Part shown: one piece after another, positions 1-6,774 of the stretch | Numbering within the stretch: the first letter of the stretch is position 1 | Layout of the letters: each line of letters opens with the position of its first letter | Source: Alphaproteobacteria bacterium | GTDB lineage: Bacteria > Pseudomonadota > Alphaproteobacteria > Paracaedibacterales > CAIULA01 | Assembly (NCBI GenBank): GCA_947475175.1 | Contig: CANJLN010000002.1 | Span: 1-64,000, forward strand | DNA: 64,000 nucleotides | Direction of reading: 5' to 3' | The notes under the pieces: model-generated | What the model was told of the DNA's origin: nothing | Databases searched by the model: none | Seen by the model: the letters and a program-made list of their open reading frames with translations, nothing else | Position numbers and translations under genes: made by a program

Positions 1-120
1 GAGCATACAAGACATCGATCACCTTGGAATGCTATCGTCCATATCCTATCAACACTTATTGCCTACTCTCTTAAATCTCATAAACCCAAAATAAAATTTA
101 ACTTTCTAATCCCGAACTAG
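1..120 (+). mobile_element. C-terminal end of a DDE transposase (IS982-like), partial
   Basis: The first 39 codons of the window are an open frame ending at TAG 118-120. It begins EHTRHRSPWNAIVHIL and continues with LIAYSLKSHKPKI. The H-[ST]-RHRS block followed by a LIAY helix and a K-P-rich tail is what I associate with the end of IS982-type transposases; the family name is from memory of the pattern and is moderate. The 5' part lies outside the window. The element abuts a sensor-kinase gene on the other strand, whose frame becomes nonsense exactly here, so the right IS end is probably between about 118 and 126. I could not delimit a terminal inverted repeat. Confidence 0.6.
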
Positions 121-1357
121 GGTTAATAAATGCAGAGTAGAGCTGAATCCTGACTCCTTCATGGATAATTTCGTTCACATGGATATAAGAAGGTTTTGAG
201 ATGATCGCTTTAGAGACATCGAGATTAATTGCGGCTGAATAGATATTTTCCAAAAGCTCTAACTGTTTATTTTGAGGAAGAGTAAAATCAAGATCTTTTC
301 TAAGAGCTTTGCGAAGAAGGTCGCTATAGACGATGATTTGATCCAAATATTCTCGCATTTCTCCTTTTACCTGCTTATAGAAAATCAATCTAGAAGCTTC
401 AGATGTTCTAGCAACAGCAAACATGCTTCGACGAAACCATGAAACAACAAGCAAGCAAAGAATGGCAACAATAGCAAGCTCCACCAAACGGGGTATAACG
501 TTCAATCGAAATTCGCGATTAAATACTCTCTTATCAAACCCAGTCAAAACATAATACGAAGAGTTTCGGATTTTCTTGTAGTGGACATATTTTATATTTT
601 TGTAAGTAACTGATGCAGGCAAAATTCCTTCGTCCCCAGGGAAAACAGATATATTTTCTAAAAGATCTCTCTAATAAGAGCTATCTGGATCAATGGCGTT
701 ATCACTCGATTGTAATATAATACGAAGATTCTCGTCCAAAATGATGTAGCTTACTCTTGAATTGTGAGGCCCTGTTTGTAACTTATTGTTTAACTCAGCC
801 ACCCCAAAACCAACACTCAATGTTCCTAAATATTGCCCCTTATCATTAGTAACCCCCATACCTCCTGGAATTTCCCTAAGCCCGCTCATCAAGCTTATAG
901 CACTTTTTGACAAATTAAGCTTCCATGGGTCTTTGGTGCATTTGGTAACGAATGATCGTACTGGGAGAGCAACAGGTGGGTTGCAAAAACCAGATCTCCA
1001 GTCATAAAGAAGTTGGTTATTCAACCCAATCCAACCAAGAGTCATCCAAGGCAATGAATTACTTCCCTGGAAGCTCTCATCATGGTTTTTTCCTATAATT
1101 CTGGAAATCCCTTCCAGATCTTTTACTTCATCGCTTGAAATTTGCTTTCCGATATGGAAAAGAAGTTGGTTCGTCTGTTCGAACACATCACTCAAAGTGC
1201 TCTCAATGACATTTGCTTCAACTCGTAAATCTTGTTTTCCCTCATTTAAGTGAGAAAAGTACACCATGGACACCAGAACAAGACTAGCAACGCACACAAA
1301 GAAACAAGTTACGTATAAATATGAAATTGGATTACTAAACAATGTAACTTTCTTCAT
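98..1357 (-). pseudogene. Degenerate membrane sensor histidine kinase: amber codon inside, 3' end cut by IS
   Basis: From the ATG at 1357 (good GGAAAG Shine-Dalgarno, 50 bp after the XRE gene) the frame codes for a membrane segment at residues 8-33, a periplasmic Cache-like sensor domain, and a TAG at 671-673. The same frame then continues without shift (RDLLENISVFPGDEG...) through a second membrane helix (PRLVELAIVAILCLL) into a HisKA-like helix and ends at 98. The helix GEMREYLDQIIVYSDLL aligns residue for residue with the H-box HELRTPLNAIIGFSELL of histidine kinases, but Gly stands at the phospho-acceptor His. The ATPase domain is missing because transposase sequence starts at about position 120. 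Family knowledge gives the sensor-kinase assignment. The amber stop, the missing His and the missing ATPase domain argue that it is dead, unless the amber is read through. Confidence 0.75.
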
Positions 1358-1406
1358 ATCACTCTTTCCAAGAAAAATTACGCGTTTGCTTAAAATTTTC
1401 CAGCTA

Positions 1407-1862
1407 TCATTTGTTCTTTTCAACCAACCATTTTGAAAAATATTGGTCTGGCATAGACATACTATTTCCTTGAGAATATTCATATATCTCTTCAGCAAGC
1501 TCTAAGATTTTTTCTTTTGACAAAAAAATCTTTTCTTTTTCAAGCAGAACATTAAGCTCTTGGAAACACCTCAAGTAGAGATCTTGATCCCATTCCTGCT
1601 TAGTGACATTTCTCGTTGTGTAATTTGGCTTAAACTGAAGGGAGGTTTTAGGAATAACTGTCTCTCCCAGTAAATCTGCTATGCTGCAATCTAATGCCCC
1701 AGCAATGGCTTTAATAATAGTAATGCTCGGGTTTTTTGAACGCCCGTAGAGAATATTTTGAACCGCACTTGGCTTCAGCCCAGCACGCTTTTCGAGAGCA
1801 TGAGTTGACAAGCCCTTTTCAGATATTTTCTCTTTTATTTGCATGCTGAGATTTGTTGACAT
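1407..1862 (-). CDS. XRE-family HTH transcriptional regulator
   Basis: A 151-residue protein. An N-terminal helix-turn-helix of the Cro/C1 type spans about residues 5-60 (IKEKISEKGLSTHALEKRAG, then SAVQNILYGRSKNPSI and the typical LDCSIADLLG end). A charged alpha-helical C-terminal half has no recognised domain. I chose the ATG at 1862, preceded by GAGAGA; upstream starts in the same frame would lie inside the promoter. The next gene on this strand is the sensor-kinase remnant 50 bp downstream, so the two probably formed one transcription unit. Targets are unknown. It could be autoregulatory or derive from a phage or toxin-antitoxin module, but no partner toxin is visible. Confidence 0.8.
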   Translation of the reverse strand: MSTNLSMQIKEKISEKGLSTHALEKRAGLKPSAVQNILYGRSKNPSITIIKAIAGALDCSIADLLGETVIPKTSLQFKPNYTTRNVTKQEWDQDLYLRCFQELNVLLEKEKIFLSKEKILELAEEIYEYSQGNSMSMPDQYFSKWLVEKNK

Positions 1863-1915
1863 GTTCTCTCTATACCATCTGGATTCATAGACATGGGTCA
1901 TTCTATTTTCTTTTG

Positions 1916-1943
1916 TTATTATGTTCAAGTACAAAGTGTGCAA
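1916..1943 (-). promoter_or_regulatory. Candidate sigma70-like promoter of the XRE gene
   Basis: On the minus strand TTGCAC (1943-1938) and TAATAA (1921-1916) are separated by 16 bp. Transcription would start near 1909, about 45 nt before the ATG at 1862. Called by consensus and position only. Confidence 0.4.
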
Positions 1944-1957
1944 CAAGAAAAGTTCTT

Positions 1958-1985
1958 AGATCCTCGGAACAGTCCCAGAATGACA
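1958..1985. repeat. Intergenic palindromic repeat, copy 1 (degenerate)
   Basis: GATCCTCGGAACAGTCCCAG followed by AATGACA matches the repeat copies at 57714-57743 and (inverted) 10430-10456, with a few changes. It lies between the divergent regulators. See the other two copies for the intact hairpin form. Confidence 0.6.
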
Positions 1986-2040
1986 GTATTTTTTCCGAAA
2001 CTAACAACAACGTAAGTTCACACAAAGGCACAAAATCGTC

Positions 2041-2069
2041 TTGACGAACTCAAACTAGTAGCGTATGAA
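2041..2069 (+). promoter_or_regulatory. Candidate promoter of the small HTH gene
   Basis: TTGACG at 2041-2046 and TATGAA at 2064-2069 are separated by 17 bp. The implied leader is about 140 nt. Near-complementary segments at its 5' end (AAATTACGTA about 2071-2080 and TACGTAAATT about 2113-2122) could fold it. This accounts for the gene-free stretch 1863-2216, in which I see only the two promoters, the repeat and this leader. Confidence 0.4.
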
Positions 2070-2216
2070 ATTACGTATTAATACCTAATATTTGGTGCTT
2101 CTTGGATTTCACCTACGTAAATTTAACGGATTAAATTTTATGATGAATCCATGCTTTAAAGATACAAACACGATTTTTGATGATTGAATTTTAATCTAAC
2201 CCAAAGGAGATCCGAA

Positions 2217-2489
2217 ATGAACCAGCAAATGACGAATACACCAGAATATATACCAAACTTAAGCAATCACACGGATGCTGTTATTGGACTGGGACTCCAA
2301 AGAGCCAGAGAACTAAAAAGTTTTTCACGGCCGGAACTAGCTTTTTATCTTTCATGGTCTGATCAAGCGCTTGAAGCTTATGAAGAAGGATGCCTTTCGA
2401 TCAGCGCATCATCTCTGTACACCTTATGCGAAGCTCTTAATATTAACATCGACGATTTCTATGATCTAGCGTTTGGACAGAATGCATGA
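2217..2489 (+). CDS. Small XRE-family HTH protein
   Basis: A 90-residue protein starting at ATG 2217, chosen because AAAGGAG sits 8 bp upstream. After a short polar N-terminus (about residues 1-25) the rest is one helix-turn-helix: GLGLQRARELKSFSRPELAF, then a recognition helix around SDQALEAYEEG and the closing LCEALNINIDDFYDLAF. It has the size of a compact phage-type or antitoxin-type repressor. It lies divergent to the larger XRE gene, with which it may share regulation. No toxin-like gene follows; the next gene is convergent. Confidence 0.75.
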   Translation: MNQQMTNTPEYIPNLSNHTDAVIGLGLQRARELKSFSRPELAFYLSWSDQALEAYEEGCLSISASSLYTLCEALNINIDDFYDLAFGQNA

Positions 2490-2502
2490 CAACGAAGACA
2501 TG

Positions 2503-2534
2503 CCCTTTTGCGAAAAATCCCCAAAGCAAAAGGG
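2503..2534. terminator. Stem-loop between convergent genes
   Basis: CCCTTTTGC at 2503-2511 pairs perfectly with GCAAAAGGG at 2526-2534 around a 14-nt loop. It sits in the 50-bp gap between a plus and a minus gene. There is no clear T-run on either side, so it may act as an RNA 3'-end stabiliser rather than a strong intrinsic terminator. Confidence 0.5.
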
Positions 2535-2539
2535 TACCA

Positions 2540-2779
2540 TTAACGCGTTTTTTCCTTAGGAGGTGAGTCCCCCTCTAAGAGATTTTCTATCGTAGAGGGG
2601 CGCACATCCACCGAATCTATCATCTGGAAAAGCTCTTGATTTTCCTTTGGAGTCAAAATGAAATGTTCTGCTGTTCCATTACAACACCCACAATGAAGCT
2701 CCCAGTTAATGGCTCCATCTTCTAATATATGAATGGGGTGAAAACCAAATCCTTTAAGGTTCGACTTCTTTAACCACAT
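2540..2779 (-). CDS. Hypothetical small protein with CxCC motif
   Basis: 79 residues, not recognised. It begins MWLKKSNLKGFGFHP, contains a single Cys cluster (LHCGCCNGTAEHF, about residues 29-41) that could bind a metal, and ends in a basic, proline-containing tail. The start ATG at 2779 follows GTGAGGGAGT, a convincing ribosome-binding site, which is the main reason for treating it as a gene. There is no signal peptide. It follows the DUF2383-like gene by about 35 bp on the same strand and may be co-transcribed with it. Confidence 0.5.
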   Translation of the reverse strand: MWLKKSNLKGFGFHPIHILEDGAINWELHCGCCNGTAEHFILTPKENQELFQMIDSVDVRPSTIENLLEGDSPPKEKTR

Positions 2780-2814
2780 GACTCCCTCACCCTTTAATCT
2801 GGACGACTCGCCAA

Positions 2815-3360
2815 TCAGACAATTTTCGTGCCTAACCTATCCTCTAAATACTGAACATGCCGACTTACACCATCATAAACGCCCTGAACAAGAGGGCGAA
2901 TATCGCCAGGTAAATTGTTTTCCAATGCACGTTCATAAACACTTAAAACTTTTTTCTCATTTGTTCTAAGCGCCTTTAAAACTCCCTTGTCTCCTGTTAA
3001 ACCTCGGACAGCAACAAAGCCCTGCATAAGGTAAGAAGTCGCGTTTTTAGTTCGACTCGGAACCTCCACCCCCAATTTATGAAGCAGTATTTCAAGTCCT
3101 TTTATCCTGAGTTCGCATTCACGCTTAAACTGTAACAATTGTTGTTTAACCGCAAAATCCTTCACGCTTTTGATTGCTTGACTTAGAATTAAAGAATCGA
3201 CCATCTCATACTTAACCAAAGCCTGTAAGCCAGCCGCCACCTCTACGCTTGCAGGCTCAACAGACCGAATTGGCTGAAAAACTTCTTGATTGGAATTCAT
3301 AACGCTAACCGACGCAAGTGCTGTTAAAAAACTAAGCGCCACAAAATGATTAGCTCGCAT
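2815..3360 (-). CDS. Exported DUF2383-like four-helix-bundle protein
   Basis: 181 residues. Residues 1-20 (MRANHFVALSFLTALASVSV) look like a signal peptide, so the product is probably periplasmic. The rest is predicted helical: a first part (VEVAAGLQALVKYEMVDSLI to about residue 95) and a second with TNEKKVLSVYERAL and IRPLVQGVYDGVSRHVQYLE, which resembles the ferritin-like DUF2383/PA2169 family. The family link is tentative, and ferritin-type metal ligands are not obvious. The start is supported by GGAGGTG 5 bp before the ATG. A 12-bp perfect palindrome, GCTGATATCAGC (3372-3383), lies just upstream. Confidence 0.55.
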   Translation of the reverse strand: MRANHFVALSFLTALASVSVMNSNQEVFQPIRSVEPASVEVAAGLQALVKYEMVDSLILSQAIKSVKDFAVKQQLLQFKRECELRIKGLEILLHKLGVEVPSRTKNATSYLMQGFVAVRGLTGDKGVLKALRTNEKKVLSVYERALENNLPGDIRPLVQGVYDGVSRHVQYLEDRLGTKIV

Positions 3361-3371
3361 TTCACACCTCC

Positions 3372-3383
3372 GCTGATATCAGC
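3372..3383. promoter_or_regulatory. 12-bp palindrome upstream of the DUF2383-like gene
   Basis: GCTGATATCAGC is a perfect palindrome that ends 12 bp before the start codon of the gene at 3360, immediately before its Shine-Dalgarno. It could be an operator or could occlude the ribosome site. No protein can be assigned from sequence. Confidence 0.3.
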
Positions 3384-3501
3384 CGTTTGGTGACTGTTGA
3401 TTCAAGGCAATGCCCAAAACTCCACAGAAATCTGCCCAACTTTGAGCTGGCTCACGGTACACAGTTTTTTATATAAAATCTTGGGGAAAATTGAGATCTT
3501 T

Positions 3502-3717
3502 TCAACTTGGTGTTTGATCAAAAATCCTATCTTCCAACCGTAAAGGTGTATGATTCTTACATTCCATCATCATCTCAGGAACAGGGCTTGGAGGAGGTGC
3601 AGGTGGAAGCTTAGGTGAAATGTTAGTGTCAGAAAAGACGTCATCTTTGTCAGTTGCATAAACGTTAATAGCAGACATCATCGTCAAGACCATCAATACA
3701 TGTAGGATTTTTTTCAT
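3502..3717 (-). CDS. Small exported proline-rich protein
   Basis: 71 residues with a clear signal peptide (MKKILHVLMVLTMMSAINVYA, cleavage probably after YA). The mature part is short, acidic at first (TDKDDVFSDTN) and then proline-rich (PKLPPAPPPSPVPE), with one Cys. Function is unknown. Its layout of signal peptide, DK-rich start and PP-rich linker resembles the beginning of the 252-residue protein upstream at 3815-4573. Both genes have a CTGGAG-type ribosome site, so they may be related or share a regulator. Confidence 0.6.
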   Translation of the reverse strand: MKKILHVLMVLTMMSAINVYATDKDDVFSDTNISPKLPPAPPPSPVPEMMMECKNHTPLRLEDRIFDQTPS

Positions 3718-3749
3718 CGCTAAACTCCAGCTGTGTTAAAATTAAATCT

Positions 3750-3790
3750 ATAAAATTAAAAAAATGCAGACGCCGCGAAGACGTCTGCAT
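3750..3790 (-). terminator. Rho-independent terminator of the 252-residue exported protein gene
   Basis: ATGCAGACG (3764-3772) and CGTCTGCAT (3782-3790) form a perfect 9-bp stem with a 9-nt loop. On the minus strand it is followed by a T-run (TTTTTTTAATTTT). It starts 25 bp after the stop codon at 3815, so the upstream gene is largely insulated from the small gene at 3502. Confidence 0.85.
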
Positions 3791-3814
3791 GAGTTCTAGA
3801 ATAGGAGTTTTTAA

Positions 3815-4573
3815 TTATGCTAGTTTATCGCTTGCTGGCATTGGATTTGCTCTAGCCACCATTCCACCAACAACAGCAGTGCTTACATCAAGTACTCTTG
3901 TTGCTTTCTCAACCTGAGCATGTGCATCGCCGGATGTATTATCAGCGGCAACTTCCATTGCGCCATGGCCAGCATCAGTTAGAGCATGAAGTAATGTTGC
4001 TGTACTTACACCACCTGATAAATCATCAGCAACATGATGAAGTGCACCACCAACAACTGTAGCACCGCTCTCAACTTTATCTGTTACTCGCCTCAAACTG
4101 GGATCAATATCACCTGCAAGGTGAGCAGCACCTGCTGTGCCTTTGCCCAATGCACCCATCAGACCTGCAGCCGTCACATGACCATCTGCCCCAAAAGCTG
4201 CATCTGTCATACCGTGAACAATCTTATCTGCTCCTTCTAATCCTTGTTGGGCCTTTTTCCAATCAGCTTGGTGAGCAGTATCAAGTGCCCCTCCGATTTG
4301 AACAACTACTCCACCAACTTTTTCTAAGCCATCAACAGCTGCTTCAATGTTCTTTTTTGTAAACGTTCTATCCCACCATGCGCCGAATGAACTACAGCAA
4401 CTACAGTCGGTTTTTTCTTGTCTCGGAGGAAGAACTGGAGCTGCCACAGGAACTTGTACGCCTGCCTTTGGTACTAGTGGCTCTTCCTTATCAGCCGCAT
4501 AAGCACCAACACCTGACAACATCGTCGTTGTCATTGTCAAAATCATTAATTTTTGAAGGGAATTTTTCATCAT
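3815..4573 (-). CDS. Exported alanine/glycine-rich protein of unknown function
   Basis: 252 residues with a signal peptide (about 1-27, ending SGVGAYA). The mature N-terminus is proline/valine-rich, followed by a Cys cluster (TDCSCCSSFGAWWDRTF, about 56-72). The remaining 180 residues are Ala-, Gly-, Val- and His-rich and built of loosely repeated helices, such as GLEKVGGVVVQIGGALDTAH, VESGATVVGGALHHVAD and VLDVSTAVVGGMVA. The pattern hydrophobic-VVGGAL-H recurs and suggests internal duplication. No family is recognised. Placement among other small exported proteins and its own terminator suggest independent regulation, and a surface or secreted role is possible. ATG at 4573 or the adjacent ATG at 4570 could be the start. 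Confidence 0.65.
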   Translation of the reverse strand: MMKNSLQKLMILTMTTTMLSGVGAYAADKEEPLVPKAGVQVPVAAPVLPPRQEKTDCSCCSSFGAWWDRTFTKKNIEAAVDGLEKVGGVVVQIGGALDTAHQADWKKAQQGLEGADKIVHGMTDAAFGADGHVTAAGLMGALGKGTAGAAHLAGDIDPSLRRVTDKVESGATVVGGALHHVADDLSGGVSTATLLHALTDAGHGAMEVAADNTSGDAHAQVEKATRVLDVSTAVVGGMVARANPMPASDKLA

Positions 4574-4589
4574 TAATCTCCAGTTGAAT

Positions 4590-4612
4590 TTAGTTTCCGA
4601 TTATGAAACTAA
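4590..4612. promoter_or_regulatory. Perfect inverted repeat in front of the exported Ala/Gly-rich protein gene
   Basis: TTAGTTTC (4590-4597) and GAAACTAA (4605-4612) are perfect inverted arms with a 7-bp spacer, 16 bp upstream of the start codon. On the minus strand the repeat overlaps TTGACT (4617-4612), which could be a -35 box, although no good -10 follows at 17 bp. It could be a repressor operator or a leader hairpin. Confidence 0.45.
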
Positions 4613-4686
4613 GTCAAGGAGGTTAATATTAAGTAAATATTTGATTGTATTTTATATTTTTTAGTATTAAAATTATTTATTACTGT

Positions 4687-5499
4687 TTATGAGAAATCAA
4701 CCGGCTTATAGCCCCACCAGTAAATGGACACAAATAAGAAAAGCCAGACCACATCGACAAAGTGCCAATACCAAGCAGCTGCTTCAAAGCCAACATGTTG
4801 GGCGGTTGTGAACTCTCCGCGTCTTGTCCGAAACCAAGAAACGATTAGAAACAAGGTTCCAACAATGACATGAAAGCCATGAAAACCCGTTGCCATAAAA
4901 AAGGTGGAGGGGTAAATCCCATCCTTAAAGGCAAAAGACGCGTGGCTGTATTCAATGGCCTGAACGAGGGTAAAAGTCAGCCCAAGCAAGATTGTGAAAC
5001 CAAGTGCTTTGACTGTATCTTTTGTGTTCCCCTCTAATAATTCATGATGCGCCCAGGTAATAGTGGTGCCTGACAACAAAAGAATAAGGGTATTTAAATA
5101 GGGTAAATGAAAGGGATCAAAGGGGATAATGTTTTTAGGCGGCCACATAAAGCCTGTGGCCTCGGTTGGTGACAAAGCCGCATGGAAATAGCCCCAGAAA
5201 AAAGCCACAAAGAACATGACCTCAGAGGCTATAAAAAGCCCCATCCCAATTTTAAGCCCCGTTTGAACCGGTTTGGTGTGGACACCAGCCGTGTTGCTTT
5301 CTTTGACAACATCGCGCCACCAAACGAAAAAAATGAGCAGTAAAAAAACAAGTCCTGAGCAAAATAGAATTTTATCAATATGGTGCATCCATAAAACCCC
5401 ACCAATTGCCAGGATCAAAACTGACAGTGCCGCCATAATCGGCCATGGGCTAGGGTCGACCAAATGAAACGGATGACCTTTTGGTTCGGATTCTTTCAC
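4687..5499 (-). CDS. coxC: Cytochrome c oxidase subunit III
   Basis: 270 residues, the usual length for bacterial subunit III of the aa3-type oxidase, with seven membrane helices. Family signatures are visible: HPFHLVDPSPWP at residues 9-20, SEVMFFVAFFWGYFHAALSP in the middle, ATGFHGFHVIVGT, and the C-terminal HFVDVVWLFLFVSIYWWG. It starts with GTG at 5499 immediately after the dnaJ stop, and GGGGGAG inside the dnaJ end is the ribosome site. Subunits I and II and the assembly genes, with which coxC is usually clustered, are not next to it. ctaA lies about 53 kb away in this window. Confidence 0.95.
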   Translation of the reverse strand: MKESEPKGHPFHLVDPSPWPIMAALSVLILAIGGVLWMHHIDKILFCSGLVFLLLIFFVWWRDVVKESNTAGVHTKPVQTGLKIGMGLFIASEVMFFVAFFWGYFHAALSPTEATGFMWPPKNIIPFDPFHLPYLNTLILLLSGTTITWAHHELLEGNTKDTVKALGFTILLGLTFTLVQAIEYSHASFAFKDGIYPSTFFMATGFHGFHVIVGTLFLIVSWFRTRRGEFTTAQHVGFEAAAWYWHFVDVVWLFLFVSIYWWGYKPVDFS

Positions 5500-6669
5500 C
5501 TACTCTCCCCCAAGCTCACCCCAGAATTCTTTGACCTTAGCAAAAAAACCAGTGGACTGTGGGTTATTGGATTCTTTTTTGCTGGCTTCTTCGAACTGCT
5601 TTAAGAGTTCCTTTTGCTTTTTACTCAGGTTCACCGGCGTTTCAACCATGGCTTCTATAATCATATCACCACGCCCACTGCTTCTGAGCGTTGTCATGCC
5701 CTTACCACGAATGCGGAATTGGTGACCGCTTTGTGTACCAGAGGTAATTTTTAAATGTGTATGGCTGCCATCAATCGATGGAACTTCTATCTCGCCACCA
5801 AGGGATGCTGTTGTGATAGTGATAGGAACCCGGCAATAAATATCTGCGGCTTGACGCTTGAAAAAACGGTGTGGACGAATGCTTAAAAAGACATATAAAT
5901 CACCTGAGGGGCCACCACGAAGACCGGCTTCGCCTTCTTTACTAACACGAATCCGTGTCCCCTCTTCAACGCCAGCTGGAATTTTAACCTCAAGATTCTT
6001 TTCACGACGGACTTTACCCGTTCCACTGCAACCCCGACACGGATTTTGTATCGTCTTTCCAATACCTCCGCAAGTAGAACACGTACGCTCGATTGTAAAG
6101 AAACCTTGTTGAGAGCGTGATTTTCCTCGACCCTTACAGGTTGAGCAAACGACAGGAGCAGACCCTCCATCACTTCCAAGCCCCTTACAAGTATCACAAG
6201 CACACCCTGTTGAGTACTTAACGCGTGCTGTTGTGCCCTTAAAAGCTTCTTCTAATGAAATTTCAAGATTAAAGCGAACGTCAGAACCTGGTTGTTGAAA
6301 ACCATTCGTGTGACCTCCTCCGCCTCCCAAATCACCAAACATTTCATCAATGATGTCAGCAAAATTGGCACCAAAACCACCCGAAAATCCAAATCCACCG
6401 AATCCAGCTCCGCCAGCCCCAGCATTGGGATTAAATCCACCTTGCTCAAACGCAGCTGCGCCATATCTGTCATAGGCCGCTCGTTTTTGATCATCCCTTA
6501 GAACGTCATATGCTTCGGAAAGTTCCCTGAACTTTTGTTCAGCTTTTTTATCACCAGGATTTTTATCAGGATGATATTGCATCGCAAGTTTTCTATAAGC
6601 TTTTTTCAGCTCATCAGCACTCGCGGTGTTACTGACACCTAGTGTTTTATAAAAATCTTTTTGTGACAT
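5500..6669 (-). CDS. dnaJ: Chaperone protein DnaJ (Hsp40)
   Basis: 389 residues. The J domain is at 1-70 with HPD in [10 protein letters not shown] Gly/Phe-rich linker follows ([19 protein letters not shown]), then a zinc region of four CxxCxGxG repeats ([32 protein letters not shown]) and the C-terminal substrate-binding domains. It stimulates DnaK ATPase and delivers unfolded clients. The gene follows dnaK by about 105 bp with a stem-loop between them, and is directly joined to coxC downstream. Confidence 0.97.
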   Translation of the reverse strand: MSQKDFYKTLGVSNTASADELKKAYRKLAMQYHPDKNPGDKKAEQKFRELSEAYDVLRDDQKRAAYDRYGAAAFEQGGFNPNAGAGGAGFGGFGFSGGFGANFADIIDEMFGDLGGGGGHTNGFQQPGSDVRFNLEISLEEAFKGTTARVKYSTGCACDTCKGLGSDGGSAPVVCSTCKGRGKSRSQQGFFTIERTCSTCGGIGKTIQNPCRGCSGTGKVRREKNLEVKIPAGVEEGTRIRVSKEGEAGLRGGPSGDLYVFLSIRPHRFFKRQAADIYCRVPITITTASLGGEIEVPSIDGSHTHLKITSGTQSGHQFRIRGKGMTTLRSSGRGDMIIEAMVETPVNLSKKQKELLKQFEEASKKESNNPQSTGFFAKVKEFWGELGGE

Positions 6670-6702
6670 GAAAGTCCATTATTGTTTGTTTATAAAGACA
6701 CA

Positions 6703-6734
6703 AGGATGATCCTAACCATTGCCAAGATCATCCT
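6703..6734 (-). terminator. Stem-loop in the dnaK-dnaJ intergenic region
   Basis: AGGATGATC (6703-6711) pairs perfectly with GATCATCCT (6726-6734), with a 14-nt loop. No U-run follows on the minus strand, so it is more likely a partial attenuator or processing site lowering dnaJ relative to dnaK than a full terminator. Confidence 0.4.
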
Positions 6735-6774
6735 ATTTCGTTAATTAAAGCTTACCACAGATCCAAGAGTGAAA

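Noticed and set aside
4034-4587. Cys-rich and Leu-rich plus-strand frames opposite the 252-residue exported protein
   Set aside because: Antisense to a gene with signal peptide and terminator; their composition simply mirrors its Ala/Gly/His codons.
5883-6494. Open frames of 80-106 codons inside dnaJ on both strands
   Set aside because: They are shadows of the Gly-rich and Cys-rich coding sequence; no ribosome sites and no plausible protein sequence.
6703-6734. Interpretation of the dnaK-dnaJ stem-loop as a full terminator
   Set aside because: No U-tract follows and dnaJ has no visible promoter in the remaining gap, so read-through must occur.
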